A stretch of DNA of 19,175 nucleotides from Treponema sp. (GTDB taxonomy: Bacteria > Spirochaetota > Spirochaetia > Treponematales > Treponemataceae). The DNA lies in contig JAFOTA010000241.1 in NCBI GenBank assembly GCA_017421145.1, positions 1 to 19,175 of the forward strand, read 5' to 3'. Under the pieces are notes generated by a model. The model saw only the letters and a list, made by a program, of their open reading frames with translations, ran no database searches and was not told the DNA's origin. The translations under genes were made by a program, and so were the position numbers. Numbering within the stretch: the stretch's first letter is position 1; each line of letters opens with the position of its first letter. Shown one piece after another: positions 8,101 through 14,547 of this stretch.

Positions 8101-9615
8101 AACCCCGGAATCAAGATAGAGCCTGTCAACCTCAACAGAAGTATGGATGGACATGTTGGAACCGAGCGTGAAAGTACCGTCAAAAGCCACGCTTCCCGGC
8201 TGATCGGCCTCCTCATGCGAATAGTCGTTGAAAGAGAGCTTGAAGTTCAATGCGTTGCGTACCGGATGAAGGTCGAACTGGAGGGCGGTGAACTCCCTTC
8301 CGTCAAGCGAAACCTTAGGCACGAAGCACGTTATTCCGTTACCGGAAGCGTCAAGGTATGCATCGCCCTTCACTATGCCTCCGTTGGGCATCCTGAAATG
8401 ATCCACGTGAAGCTCACCGACCGGCATGAAATTCGTAAGGTTCATCGATCCCGTGAATGTCGCGCCTATCATGTCGCCGTATACGCTCAGGGAAGACGCC
8501 CGGATTATGTCATTGTTGCCGGCAAGGTTGAAGACAGCCTTTTCATATGACGAGAGTATTCCCGCAGGAACGCCCACGGAGCCTTTTGCCGACCACCTGT
8601 ATCTCTTTGTCGGGACATTGAACACTATGGAACCGTCAGCGGACACCCTCATGCCCTTGAGCTTGGAGAACATTCCTCCCAAAGCCGGCATCTTGATCAG
8701 TGAGAACGGATCCAGGTCATCAGTAGAAAGGCTTGCGCTCAGGTCGCCGGATGCTATGTCATATTCCGCGCCTATCGAATAAGGCATGTTGTGCTTGGTC
8801 GTGTGGAGGGCAAAAACATTGTCGCTGTACCGGATGAGGAATTCGCAGTCGTTCAATGAATAGTCGGCCTTGTTGTAGCGTCCCAGGCTTATGGTGGCGG
8901 AGCTTCCTGAAATATCCGGGAGAAGCTTTCCGTCTATGCTGAATTTCTCGCCGGCACTCTTTCCGCCGAGAAGTCCCAGGCTTGCAAAAACCTCACCGTC
9001 AAGGCTCACGTCCATGGCACGGCCGTCTTTCTGCCGGTTTATGTCCATCATGCGGATCTTTGCCTGCACTCCGTTGCCGCTGTCCTTGTAATTGACGTTC
9101 ACGTTCTTGAGCTGGACCGCAAAAGGAATCTTGAACACACCGTCCCACACGCTCTGAAGGGTTTCCATGGTGAACGGCTTTTTCTCCTTGTCCTCGTTGC
9201 CTGTGAAAGTCCTAAGTATCTTTTCAATGACCCCGGAGTACTTTTCACGGTCGAATTCTATGTCTATGTCGTTAAGCACGAGCTTTGAGAACGCGTTGTC
9301 CATGTCAAGCCGGAGCAGCTTCATCAGGTTGAACGCAAAAGACACGTCCCTTATCCTGAGTATCTCGTCACCGCTCTCCTTGTCATACACGGAAACCCCG
9401 TTCAGATGGATGCCGGAAAAAATTGAGGGAGAAAGGCTTTCATAAGAGACACCCAGCCCGGTCTTTTCTTCAACTACGGAAAAAACAGCTGACTCAAGGT
9501 AATGTATGGCATTGTTCATTGCCCTGTACAGCGGACGCAGAGAAAAAAACGCCGCCAGAAGCAGAAGGAGAAAAATAATTATGCCTATCAAATTCCTCAA
9601 CCAGTGCTTTTTCAT
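5140..9615 (-). CDS. tamB: TamB-like inner-membrane-anchored protein (DUF490/TamB C-terminal domain)
   Basis: TamB-family proteins span the periplasm as a long beta-groove and act in outer-membrane protein assembly or phospholipid transport. This 1491-residue protein begins with a single signal-anchor helix (about residues 9-26, LIGIIIFLLLLLAAFF), followed by an AsmA-like N-terminal region and about 1100 residues of beta-rich repeats. A lysine/glutamate-rich linker occurs at about residues 1170-1195, and then the conserved TamB C-terminal domain (GGEVFYLSRNFYLTEGKVYL, then PELTVRAQT, ESEIMSLLGQIATG, ending in an aromatic strand LSWRWQF). It is the first gene of the minus-strand operon with bamA 26 bases downstream. 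No tamA-like gene is present, so BamA may be its outer-membrane partner, as reported for Borrelia. The ribosome binding site is weak (GGGA close to the ATG); the start is chosen from the N-terminal membrane helix. Confidence 0.92.
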   Translation of the reverse strand: MKKHWLRNLIGIIIFLLLLLAAFFSLRPLYRAMNNAIHYLESAVFSVVEEKTGLGVSYESLSPSIFSGIHLNGVSVYDKESGDEILRIRDVSFAFNLMKLLRLDMDNAFSKLVLNDIDIEFDREKYSGVIEKILRTFTGNEDKEKKPFTMETLQSVWDGVFKIPFAVQLKNVNVNYKDSGNGVQAKIRMMDINRQKDGRAMDVSLDGEVFASLGLLGGKSAGEKFSIDGKLLPDISGSSATISLGRYNKADYSLNDCEFLIRYSDNVFALHTTKHNMPYSIGAEYDIASGDLSASLSTDDLDPFSLIKMPALGGMFSKLKGMRVSADGSIVFNVPTKRYRWSAKGSVGVPAGILSSYEKAVFNLAGNNDIIRASSLSVYGDMIGATFTGSMNLTNFMPVGELHVDHFRMPNGGIVKGDAYLDASGNGITCFVPKVSLDGREFTALQFDLHPVRNALNFKLSFNDYSHEEADQPGSVAFDGTFTLGSNMSIHTSVEVDRLYLDSGVSGLAFFMGGGIKDTFMNAAPNLSPYIMSGEMYLSFDFKTFTFNCPYVVVANTEKERQMLLLSLDGSNETINVTRFDLLYDKISLAATANVDIVPDQLIFSTNLSLNDIPYKLDGVYSFGQWLSVSGDYGLQLDVNFNNPMHGVFQISEFPLSIYGFLLNLSARSNFTYSPLEGFRFNLENVTVEDMTNSNLGSKITLSGVVDNGNVEIEEIGYSDSVSSLTGGGNAYWNIEDDGVFSSATLNVSMDNDVSNEKIFISATLENPEEHGFDTLLHDWVFTADVDVDSFPMARFLGKQNPDNTFTAKIHADGTFENPSVSFDLADLSLNLNDNPLKVRGNAKFENGRIDIPEFQAEWLPIKLDNITGFADLETFTGELKSDITVNAAGSDIKIPLDLSFEGEKEKAVMGSDTYYADLFKIPEDITLYLDADPVTGELLKMDIPLHFMLQRSPGLTIVTSDDYLGLSGYVYDTGEMEFYVDETKPLHFNFNGQIDGSNMDFHFKNLYLDFSRFAFMFNSDKFSLYSGVISGDIDLGGLFSDPVFNGKLVLEGLDANLPSYIPEHITGKSITFNFSGNEISVPKTNLIIRTNNVAVDAGIKLDRWVPSDVTLNMSTGENGRIPFDIDIPFLRLKGEAGAELSLIYNTDGVDLKGNVSLHNTEATVIDSLSDLTGGNKNKDKEKENKAKKEQEKNTGTPFPISVDLNLLIGPKVSFVVNPILRGMLAPDSSLHFTMDTLNSLWSVKGEVALRGGEVFYLSRNFYLTEGKVYLNENQTKFDPELTVRAQTRERDQNGKNVTITLEAVNQKASEFDPVLTANPVKSESEIMSLLGQIATGDSSSAKDIVIAAGDLVAQTVLTRKFENALRDLLNFDIFSLRTTVLQNVINQTIASTEGKEFAGIGNFFDNTTVYIGKYLGKDIYVDALMQWSFDENSMRDNINSGGGLVFRPEVGFEMLAPFGNIRWQFAPDFGAIENSVVSSTSLTLSWRWQF

Positions 9616-9674
9616 ATTCCCACTGAAAAAAAAGACTCCCTCTTTTCATGACGGAAACAGGTTCCGCCGTTTTC

Positions 9675-9703
9675 TTGAAATTACTCCGGCGTTGTGCGAT
9701 AAT
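9675..9703 (+). promoter_or_regulatory. sigma-70 promoter for the tmk gene cluster
   Basis: TTGAAA (9675-9680), a 17-base spacer and GATAAT (9698-9703) make a good housekeeping promoter reading toward tmk. Transcription would start near 9710, leaving a leader of about 97 bases before the tmk ATG at 9807. Confidence 0.65.
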
Positions 9704-9727
9704 GAAAGCCGTCCGGAATCCATACAA
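9699..9727 (-). promoter_or_regulatory. possible promoter for the tamB operon, overlapping the tmk promoter
   Basis: On the minus strand TTGTAT (9727-9722), a 17-base spacer and CATTAT (9704-9699) form a weak sigma-70-like promoter toward tamB, about 90 bases upstream of its start. Its -10 overlaps the tmk -10 on the opposite strand. Both hexamers are poor, so this is only the best candidate seen in the 191-base divergent gap. Confidence 0.3.
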
Positions 9728-9806
9728 AACAGGACACAACAAAAATCCGAAGTTTTTCAAGATTCCTATGATATCAAATTTCATAAAAAATTAGAAGGTT
9801 TTTTCT

Positions 9807-10466
9807 ATGATACTACAAAATTTTATCGTCCTTGAGGGCATAGACGGCGCAGGAACGTCAACCCAGCTCGACATAATCAGAAACACACGGGGAACGCAAA
9901 AGTTTCTTTTCACCGCAGAACCGACGCCATCTCCGGTTGGAAAATTCCTAAGGCAGATGCTCAGGGGCGACATCCCTGTATCGAACGAGACCGCTGCATA
10001 CATATTCGCTGCGGACAGGAACGAGCATGTGAACGGCGCTCTTGTGACGGACGGCGACAGGCATCTGGTGACAGGAATCTCAAAGGCATGTGACGGGGGA
10101 TACACCGTGGTAAGCGACAGATACCTTTTTTCCAGCCTCGCATACCAGAGCATAACGTGCAGCAAGGAAATCCCGGAGACAGTCAACGGCATGTTCCCGC
10201 TCCCAAGGCTGCTGGTCTACTTCGACATAAAGCCTGAGGAATCGCTCAAAAGGATTACGGGCAGGGGCGAAAAGGAAATCTACGAGAACCTTCCGTTCCT
10301 TGAAAAGACAGTGGAGCAGTATGAGAGGGTCATAGAAGAATATTCATCCCCGGAAAAATCATGCGGAATGGAAATACTCCGTGTGGACGCATCAAGGACA
10401 AAGGAAGAAGTAACGGCCGAAATACTCGGAAAAATCAGGAGCATGGGACTTCTCCAGGAAAACTAA
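9807..10466 (+). CDS. tmk: thymidylate kinase (dTMP kinase)
   Basis: Tmk phosphorylates dTMP to dTDP with ATP in dTTP synthesis, in the cytoplasm. The 219-residue product has normal length. AGAAGG lies 7 bases before the ATG. The N-terminal P-loop region reads FIVLEGIDGAGTSTQ, matching the family signature except that the P-loop lysine is replaced by Thr17. The dTMP-binding region (TAEPTPSPVGKFLR, where EPT replaces the usual REPGGT pattern), AADRNEHV and the DRY motif at Asp104-Arg105-Tyr106 (SDRYLFSSLAYQ) are present. A C-terminal LID-like segment follows (RGEKEIYENLPFLEKTVEQYE). It is the first gene of a plus-strand cluster behind a good promoter and is followed 34 bases later by an exported protein gene. 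The family call is firm; the altered P-loop needs attention. Confidence 0.9.
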   Translation: MILQNFIVLEGIDGAGTSTQLDIIRNTRGTQKFLFTAEPTPSPVGKFLRQMLRGDIPVSNETAAYIFAADRNEHVNGALVTDGDRHLVTGISKACDGGYTVVSDRYLFSSLAYQSITCSKEIPETVNGMFPLPRLLVYFDIKPEESLKRITGRGEKEIYENLPFLEKTVEQYERVIEEYSSPEKSCGMEILRVDASRTKEEVTAEILGKIRSMGLLQEN

Positions 10467-10500
10467 AAAAAAAGCGCAGTATGCCGATAAGACAATAGAT

Positions 10501-11127
10501 ATGAACTCGCTCAAAAAGAAACCTGCGGCTTTAGCGCTGCTTTGCATACTGACAATGTTTTTCTCCTCAAACGCATTCTCCTATGTGGCCAAATACAAGG
10601 AGGACTACTACAAGCTCTACCACATTCACTACCAGCAGCTCCCCGATGACTGCATAGAGAACATCTACTGGCTGGAGCAGGCTGTCAAGGCAGATTTCGC
10701 AAACCCCTACTACGCCATGGCAAAAATCGAGAACGAGACGCAGTGGGAAAAATACAGGTGCCTTTTCATGATGCACGTGAACCTTAAGCTCATAGAGCAG
10801 CATCTGAGGCTTGGGCGCATATACGACAAGAAGGTCGCATATTTCTACGACGCACCGTGGAAGGATGAATACAAGAGGAACCTTGAAAAAGCCAAGTCAT
10901 GCTACGAAGCGGGATACTACTACTGGGAAGAGGCAAAGCTCTGGGCTGAAAAAGCCAACGTGTCAAAATTCAATTTCCTCCACATGACCGACCTGCAGAA
11001 CTGGGAAGACGAGCGCGAGAGGATTTCAACGGGCAGCCTGAACTACAAGCGCACGCTGGACAGGGAGCTGGAACGCCTCAACAAAGTGCTTGACGACCTG
11101 GAAAAAATGGAGGACAAGTCGTACTAG
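10501..11127 (+). CDS. exported Tyr/Trp-rich protein of unknown function
   Basis: A 208-residue protein I cannot assign to a named family. It has a Sec-type signal (KKK then ALALLCILTMFFSSNAFS, cleavage near residue 27); the Cys in the hydrophobic stretch is not in a lipobox, so it is probably a soluble periplasmic protein. The mature part is very rich in Tyr and Trp (YKEDYYKLYHIHYQQ, CYEAGYYYWEEAKLW) and is predicted helical, with a coiled-coil-like C-terminal segment (LDRELERLNKVLDDLEKMED). The pattern of aromatic residues in paired helices, such as YYAMAKIENETQWEKY and KAKSCYEAGYYYWEEA, recalls TPR-like helical hairpins, but that is inference. It starts 34 bases after tmk with only a weak ribosome binding site, so co-transcription with tmk is likely. 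It could be a treponeme-specific envelope protein. Confidence 0.8.
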   Translation: MNSLKKKPAALALLCILTMFFSSNAFSYVAKYKEDYYKLYHIHYQQLPDDCIENIYWLEQAVKADFANPYYAMAKIENETQWEKYRCLFMMHVNLKLIEQHLRLGRIYDKKVAYFYDAPWKDEYKRNLEKAKSCYEAGYYYWEEAKLWAEKANVSKFNFLHMTDLQNWEDERERISTGSLNYKRTLDRELERLNKVLDDLEKMEDKSY

Positions 11128-11183
11128 GCAGGCCGCCTTATTTTGCGGACGCTGACATTGTTCTTGAAATGAATGCCAAAACC

Positions 11184-11189
11184 TATTAA
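11184..11189 (+). promoter_or_regulatory. possible -10 element for a leaderless aroB transcript
   Basis: TATTAA at 11184-11189 ends 9 bases before the aroB ATG (11199), and no Shine-Dalgarno sequence precedes that ATG. A TTGAAA at 11164-11169 is spaced only 14 bases away, shorter than ideal. If active, the transcript would begin at or within about 3 bases of the start codon. Confidence 0.3.
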
Positions 11190-11198
11190 ACTTGCTGC

Positions 11199-12341
11199 AT
11201 GAGCGGCATGACATTCAAATTTTCATATCCAAAAGATTCCGGGTTCGATTGCTCGGAAATAAACTTTCATTCGGGATCACCTGACCTGGTAAGCCTGTTC
11301 GCAGGAAAAAACGGATTCCGGAGGCTTTTCGTAAGCGACCGTACCATAGCATCCCTTCCGTCAACCAAAGATTTCGTAAACCTCTTCACGCCTGAAAAAA
11401 ATGACGGTACTGGACTGGACATAAGGACGCACGGAGACGACGTTCTCCTTATCCTGGGTGCCGGAGAAAAATTCAAGACTCTCGAAAGCGTGACAAGCAT
11501 TGTGGAAGCAGCGCTGACCCGCAATTTCAACCGCAACTGCGAATTCATAGGGATAGGCGGCGGCGTAATATGCGACATGACGGCGTTCGCGGCATCGATA
11601 TTCAAGCGCGGGGTGAACGTAAGCTTCGTGCCCACGACACTCCTTGCGATGGTAGATGCATCGGTCGGCGGAAAATCAGGCTGCGACTTCAAGGGATTCA
11701 AGAACATGATCGGCTCGTTCTGGCCTGCACGCACCCTGCATATGTGGACGGACTTCGTGCTTTCTCTTCCTGAGAACGAATATGTTTCCGGTCTGGGAGA
11801 AGCACTTAAGACAGCCCTCCTCTTTTCCCCCGGCATGTGGAAGGTATTCGCGGAAAACAAGGACAAAGTGACTGCAAGGGATCCGTCTCTGCTTCAGGAA
11901 ACAATATCCGAATGCGTAAAGGCAAAGGCCAAGATCGTTGAGGAAGATTTCAGGGAGCATGGAAAAAGGGCGTTCCTAAATCTGGGGCACACATTCGGGC
12001 ATGCGCTTGAATCAGTGGCAGGATTGGGAACGGTGACCCACGGAGAGGCAGTAATCTGGGGAATAGGACGTGCGCTTGACCTAAGCAGGAGGCTCTCGCT
12101 CTGCACCGGAGAATATGCCGAAGAAACAAAAAAAACGCTCGCATCATACGGATACGACATGAAGCCCCTTCCGTCGGCAATTGAAGGCAAAGGAAAAGAA
12201 ATCATAAAGGACATTGTTTCTGCAATGAAAAAGGACAAGAAAAACACCGGAAGCGAAATCAGGGTCATACTCCAGAGAGGATTGTGCGACACCCTCATCC
12301 AGACTGTTTCAGACAGCGACATAGAGGCGGTCCTGGCATGA
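11199..12341 (+). CDS. aroB: 3-dehydroquinate synthase
   Basis: AroB makes 3-dehydroquinate from DAHP, the second step of the shikimate pathway, using NAD and a divalent metal in the cytoplasm. The 380-residue protein is of usual length. It shows the NAD-binding glycine motif GIGGGVICDMTAF (about residue 115), VPTTLLAMVDASVGGKSG (about 145-160), FKNMIGSFWPARTL, the GLGEALK segment, and metal-ligand histidines in NLGHTFGHALE (about 260-270) and THGEAVIWG (about 281). All key residues I can judge are there. The start at 11199 lacks a ribosome binding site; the ATG at 11208 is an alternative. The stop overlaps the next gene's ATG in an ATGA, so translation is probably coupled to the cysteine desulfurase. 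No other aro gene is in the window. Confidence 0.93.
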   Translation: MSGMTFKFSYPKDSGFDCSEINFHSGSPDLVSLFAGKNGFRRLFVSDRTIASLPSTKDFVNLFTPEKNDGTGLDIRTHGDDVLLILGAGEKFKTLESVTSIVEAALTRNFNRNCEFIGIGGGVICDMTAFAASIFKRGVNVSFVPTTLLAMVDASVGGKSGCDFKGFKNMIGSFWPARTLHMWTDFVLSLPENEYVSGLGEALKTALLFSPGMWKVFAENKDKVTARDPSLLQETISECVKAKAKIVEEDFREHGKRAFLNLGHTFGHALESVAGLGTVTHGEAVIWGIGRALDLSRRLSLCTGEYAEETKKTLASYGYDMKPLPSAIEGKGKEIIKDIVSAMKKDKKNTGSEIRVILQRGLCDTLIQTVSDSDIEAVLA

Positions 12342-13516
12342 TTTCCAAGGAACATTATTTTGACTGGGCGGCGACAAGCCCAATGGACGAAGAAATAACG
12401 GCACAGGCGGTAAAAGAAGCCTCCGAACACTGGGGAAACCCGTCAAGCATACATGAAGCGGGAACCGACGCAAGGAAAGCCCTTGAAGGATTCAGAAAAA
12501 GAGCCGCATCAGCGCTCGGAGTGCCGGAAAACACAGTATTCTTCACGTCCGGAGGAACCGAAAGCGACCATATCCCCCTTCTTTCGGTGCTTTCAAAACC
12601 GTCAAAGGGAAGCGTTGCCGTAAGCGCGGTCGAACATCCTGCTCTGGCTGAAATGTCAAAGATGCTCAAAAACTGCGGATGGAAAGTAATAACGATAAAC
12701 CCCGACAAAAACGGATTCATAACGCCTGAAGCCGTCATATCGTCGATCGAGGACGACACTGCATTCGTATCGGTAATGGCCGTCAACAACGAAACCGGAG
12801 CGATACAGCCGGTAAAAGAAATAGCGTCGGCGCTCACAGAAAAATGCAGGGGAAAAAGAAAGCCGTTCTTCCACACGGACTGCGTGCAGGCTGCCGGTAA
12901 AATCAGGCTTGACCTTGAAGGATGGGGCGTGGACTCAGCTGCATTCAGCGCACACAAAATAGGCGGGCCGAGGGGAATAGGACTCCTGTACCTGTCGAAG
13001 CAGATCGTACCTTTTTTGAGAGGAGGCGGTCAGGAAAAAGGAACGAGAAGCGGAACAGAAAATCTTCTTGGAGCAGCGGCACTTTCGCTCTGCCTTGAAA
13101 AATACCTCATCAGGAATGAAAACCGGGAATCAACGGAAAGGCTTGAAAAACAGAAGGAGATGACCGGAAAATTCATGCGGGGGCTTTTGGAAATAAAGGG
13201 CTGCACGATAATACCGCACTGCCGCAGCGGAGAAGAATTTGCGGAAAACTTTTCGCCGTGGGTCGTACAGGCTTCGTTCCCGGGCATACCTGGTCAAGTA
13301 ATGGAGAGGGCGCTCAGCTCCAAGGGATTCTACATATCCACAGGAAGCGCCTGCTCATCGGGAAGGCATTCACGCCCAATCCTTGACAGCATGAACATAA
13401 GCGGACCGGAAAAAGAAGGTGCCGTTAGGTTCAGCTTCGGATGGGACACGACGGAAAAAGCGATGGACGAACTGCTCATGCAGGTCAAAGAAACGGCCGG
13501 ACAGTTCGAGCACTAG
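12338..13516 (+). CDS. nifS: cysteine desulfurase (NifS/IscS-type, class V aminotransferase)
   Basis: A PLP enzyme that takes sulfur from cysteine to an active-site cysteine persulfide and supplies it for Fe-S clusters or tRNA thiolation. The start is the ATG at 12338, sharing ATGA with the aroB stop, with a GAGG-like site 8 bases upstream; a longer reading frame from 12284 lies inside aroB. The 392 residues show YFDWAATSP at the N-terminus, FTSGGTESDH, VNNETGAIQPV, HTDCVQAAGK, the PLP lysine Lys207 in SAHKIGGPRG, GGGQEKGTRSGTEN, and the catalytic Cys339 in STGSACSSGRHSRP. Class I layout is likely. No iscU or sufU scaffold gene adjoins it, so whether it serves Fe-S assembly or thio-tRNA synthesis is open; the nifS symbol is used only in the family sense. 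Confidence 0.88.
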   Translation: MISKEHYFDWAATSPMDEEITAQAVKEASEHWGNPSSIHEAGTDARKALEGFRKRAASALGVPENTVFFTSGGTESDHIPLLSVLSKPSKGSVAVSAVEHPALAEMSKMLKNCGWKVITINPDKNGFITPEAVISSIEDDTAFVSVMAVNNETGAIQPVKEIASALTEKCRGKRKPFFHTDCVQAAGKIRLDLEGWGVDSAAFSAHKIGGPRGIGLLYLSKQIVPFLRGGGQEKGTRSGTENLLGAAALSLCLEKYLIRNENRESTERLEKQKEMTGKFMRGLLEIKGCTIIPHCRSGEEFAENFSPWVVQASFPGIPGQVMERALSSKGFYISTGSACSSGRHSRPILDSMNISGPEKEGAVRFSFGWDTTEKAMDELLMQVKETAGQFEH

Positions 13517-13517
13517 G

Positions 13518-13559
13518 GGATCCGCCTGCACTGGGGGGTCACCTTTTCCGCAGGCATCC
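13518..13559 (+). repeat. hairpin between cysteine desulfurase and nrdR
   Basis: GGAT-CC-GCCTGC and GCAGGC-ATCC pair into a 10-bp stem with a 2-base bulge around a 20-base loop, right after the desulfurase stop. No T-run follows, so it is not a classical intrinsic terminator. It could stabilise the mRNA or weakly attenuate reading into nrdR. Confidence 0.45.
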
Positions 13560-13629
13560 GTAATCACAAGGCAGCCTTGAAAACTGATTTTTCATGGTTC
13601 GACCAAGCAAAACAAGGGAGGCACTTAAA

Positions 13630-14103
13630 ATGAGATGCCCATCATGCGGAAGTCTTGACGACAAAGTAATCGAATCGCGCTCCATGGCAAACGGAGAAAG
13701 CATAAGGCGCAGAAGGGAATGCAACCAATGCCACTACAGATTCACGAGCTATGAGAGAATCGAAGAGAAACCTTTCATGGTCGTGAAAAAAGACGGAAGA
13801 CGGGAACCCTTCGATCAGGAAAAGCTTGCGAGGGGAATAGAACGCGCCCTTGAAAAACGCCCGGTATCCACGTCCATGGTCGATCAGATCGTGACGGAAA
13901 TCGAGGACGAGGCATACATGCAGGGAAAAATCTCACGCGAGATATCAACTTCGGATTTGGGCGGAATAGTCCTCAAAAGGCTCAACGAAGTGGACAAGGT
14001 GGCATACATAAGGTTCGCCTCCGTCTACAAGCATTTCAACAACCTGGCCGAATTCATAACCGAAGTGCAGAAGCTGGAAGAAAACGAGCCGCAAAAAAAT
14101 TAA
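13630..14103 (+). CDS. nrdR: transcriptional repressor NrdR
   Basis: NrdR is a zinc-finger/ATP-cone repressor of ribonucleotide reductase genes that responds to ATP/dATP. The start is the ATG at 13630 (MRCPSCG), with GGGAGG 9 bases upstream; an in-frame ATG at 13594 would precede the conserved N-terminus with unrelated residues. The 157 residues match the family length. Zinc ligands are Cys3, Cys6, Cys31 and Cys34 (CPSCG ... CNQCHYRF). The ATP-cone begins near MVVKKDGRREPFD and continues to KVAYIRFASVYKHF. No ribonucleotide reductase gene or clear NrdR box was seen in the window, so its targets are elsewhere. It is likely read with or separately from the preceding desulfurase; the 113-base gap contains a hairpin. 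Confidence 0.95.
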   Translation: MRCPSCGSLDDKVIESRSMANGESIRRRRECNQCHYRFTSYERIEEKPFMVVKKDGRREPFDQEKLARGIERALEKRPVSTSMVDQIVTEIEDEAYMQGKISREISTSDLGGIVLKRLNEVDKVAYIRFASVYKHFNNLAEFITEVQKLEENEPQKN

Positions 14104-14136
14104 GGCACCGAAAAACCTCAATCATTAACGAAATCT

Positions 14137-14250
14137 CTATAAGTTAACGGAGCTGCTGTCATCAAGCGGAGCCGGAATCGGCCATAATGCACCCAATGCG
14201 GCGGTTCCCGGCAATTTCTCGTAATTCTTTATACTGTAAGGAATTACCAT
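14137..14250 (-). CDS. possible 37-aa small ORF, unknown
   Basis: ATG at 14250-14248 opens a 37-codon frame ending in TAG (14139-14137). It begins MVIPYSIKNYEKLPGTAALG and has a Pro/Ala-rich middle and an acidic-serine end. It lies between nrdR and the tRNA terminator, on the same strand as the tRNA. There is no strong ribosome binding site (CGGA only) and no promoter I can defend. It may be chance or the remnant of a larger gene. Confidence 0.2.
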   Translation of the reverse strand: MVIPYSIKNYEKLPGTAALGALWPIPAPLDDSSSVNL

Positions 14251-14287
14251 GAAATCCGGAGCCGCATAACAATCAGCAGGTCAATGC

Positions 14288-14318
14288 AAAAAAAATCCCC
14301 ATCCAAAATAGGACGGGG
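14288..14318 (-). terminator. intrinsic terminator of the tRNA unit
   Basis: On the minus strand CCCCGTCC and GGATGGGG pair with one G-U around a TATTTT loop and are followed by a run of eight T. It lies 4 bases downstream of the tRNA 3' end. Confidence 0.85.
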
Positions 14319-14321
14319 AAG

Positions 14322-14394
14322 TAGTGGCAAGTGGGATCGAACCACCGACATACGGAATATGAGTCCGTTGTTCTACCGACTGAACTATGCCACC
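14322..14394 (-). tRNA. tRNA with anticodon CAT, probably tRNA-Met (elongator)
   Basis: The 73-base minus-strand sequence folds into a full cloverleaf: acceptor GGTGGCA/TGCCACT with a G1-U72 pair and discriminator A73; D-arm GTTC/GAAC; anticodon stem ACGGA/TCCGT with loop CTCATAT and anticodon CAT; 5-base variable loop; T-arm GGTGG-TTCGATC-CCACT. CCA is not encoded. The base-paired 1-72 position argues against initiator tRNA, which has a C-A mismatch. A lysidine-modified tRNA-Ile2 also has CAT in the gene and cannot be excluded by eye. Confidence 0.9.
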
Positions 14395-14411
14395 AAAAAG
14401 TTGATGGTTTG

Positions 14412-14440
14412 AGAATATACTAATTACAGATTCATGTCAA
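14412..14440 (-). promoter_or_regulatory. sigma-70 promoter for the tRNA-CAT gene
   Basis: On the minus strand a consensus TTGACA (14440-14435), 17-base spacer and TATTCT (14417-14412) precede the tRNA by 17 bases. This is the best promoter in the window and gives a very short 5' leader to the tRNA. Confidence 0.8.
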
Positions 14441-14501
14441 TAGGGAAAGCGGAAAAATCGATAAAAAATCCGGGCGTTTTATGTACGGTTCCTGCACAAA
14501 G

Positions 14502-14530
14502 TTGACCATTTTTTGTTTTTCATATAAAAT
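14502..14530 (+). promoter_or_regulatory. sigma-70 promoter upstream of the ornithine carbamoyltransferase leader
   Basis: TTGACC (14502-14507), a 17-base spacer and TAAAAT (14525-14530). Transcription would begin near 14537, giving a leader of about 125 bases before the ATG at 14662. The leader contains a terminator-like hairpin. Confidence 0.65.
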
Positions 14531-14547
14531 ATGTTCCGTCATACGGT

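Noticed and set aside
5396..9445. Many plus-strand reading frames of 60-196 codons opposite tamB and bamA
   Set aside because: They are antisense shadows of a clear TamB/BamA coding frame, have basic or compositionally odd products, and lack ribosome binding sites.
9494..9784. 96-codon minus-strand frame with a hydrophobic beginning near the tamB start
   Set aside because: It overlaps the tamB start in another frame, has no good binding site, and covers the divergent promoter region.
11267..12430. Long minus-strand frames (199 and 178 codons) opposite aroB
   Set aside because: They mirror aroB codon structure, have no binding sites or recognisable motifs, and aroB motifs are unambiguous on the plus strand.
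14104..14320. Riboswitch or NrdR operator in the gap after nrdR
   Set aside because: Only a short GCCG/CGGC hairpin and no NrdR-box-like or known riboswitch core could be made out by eye.
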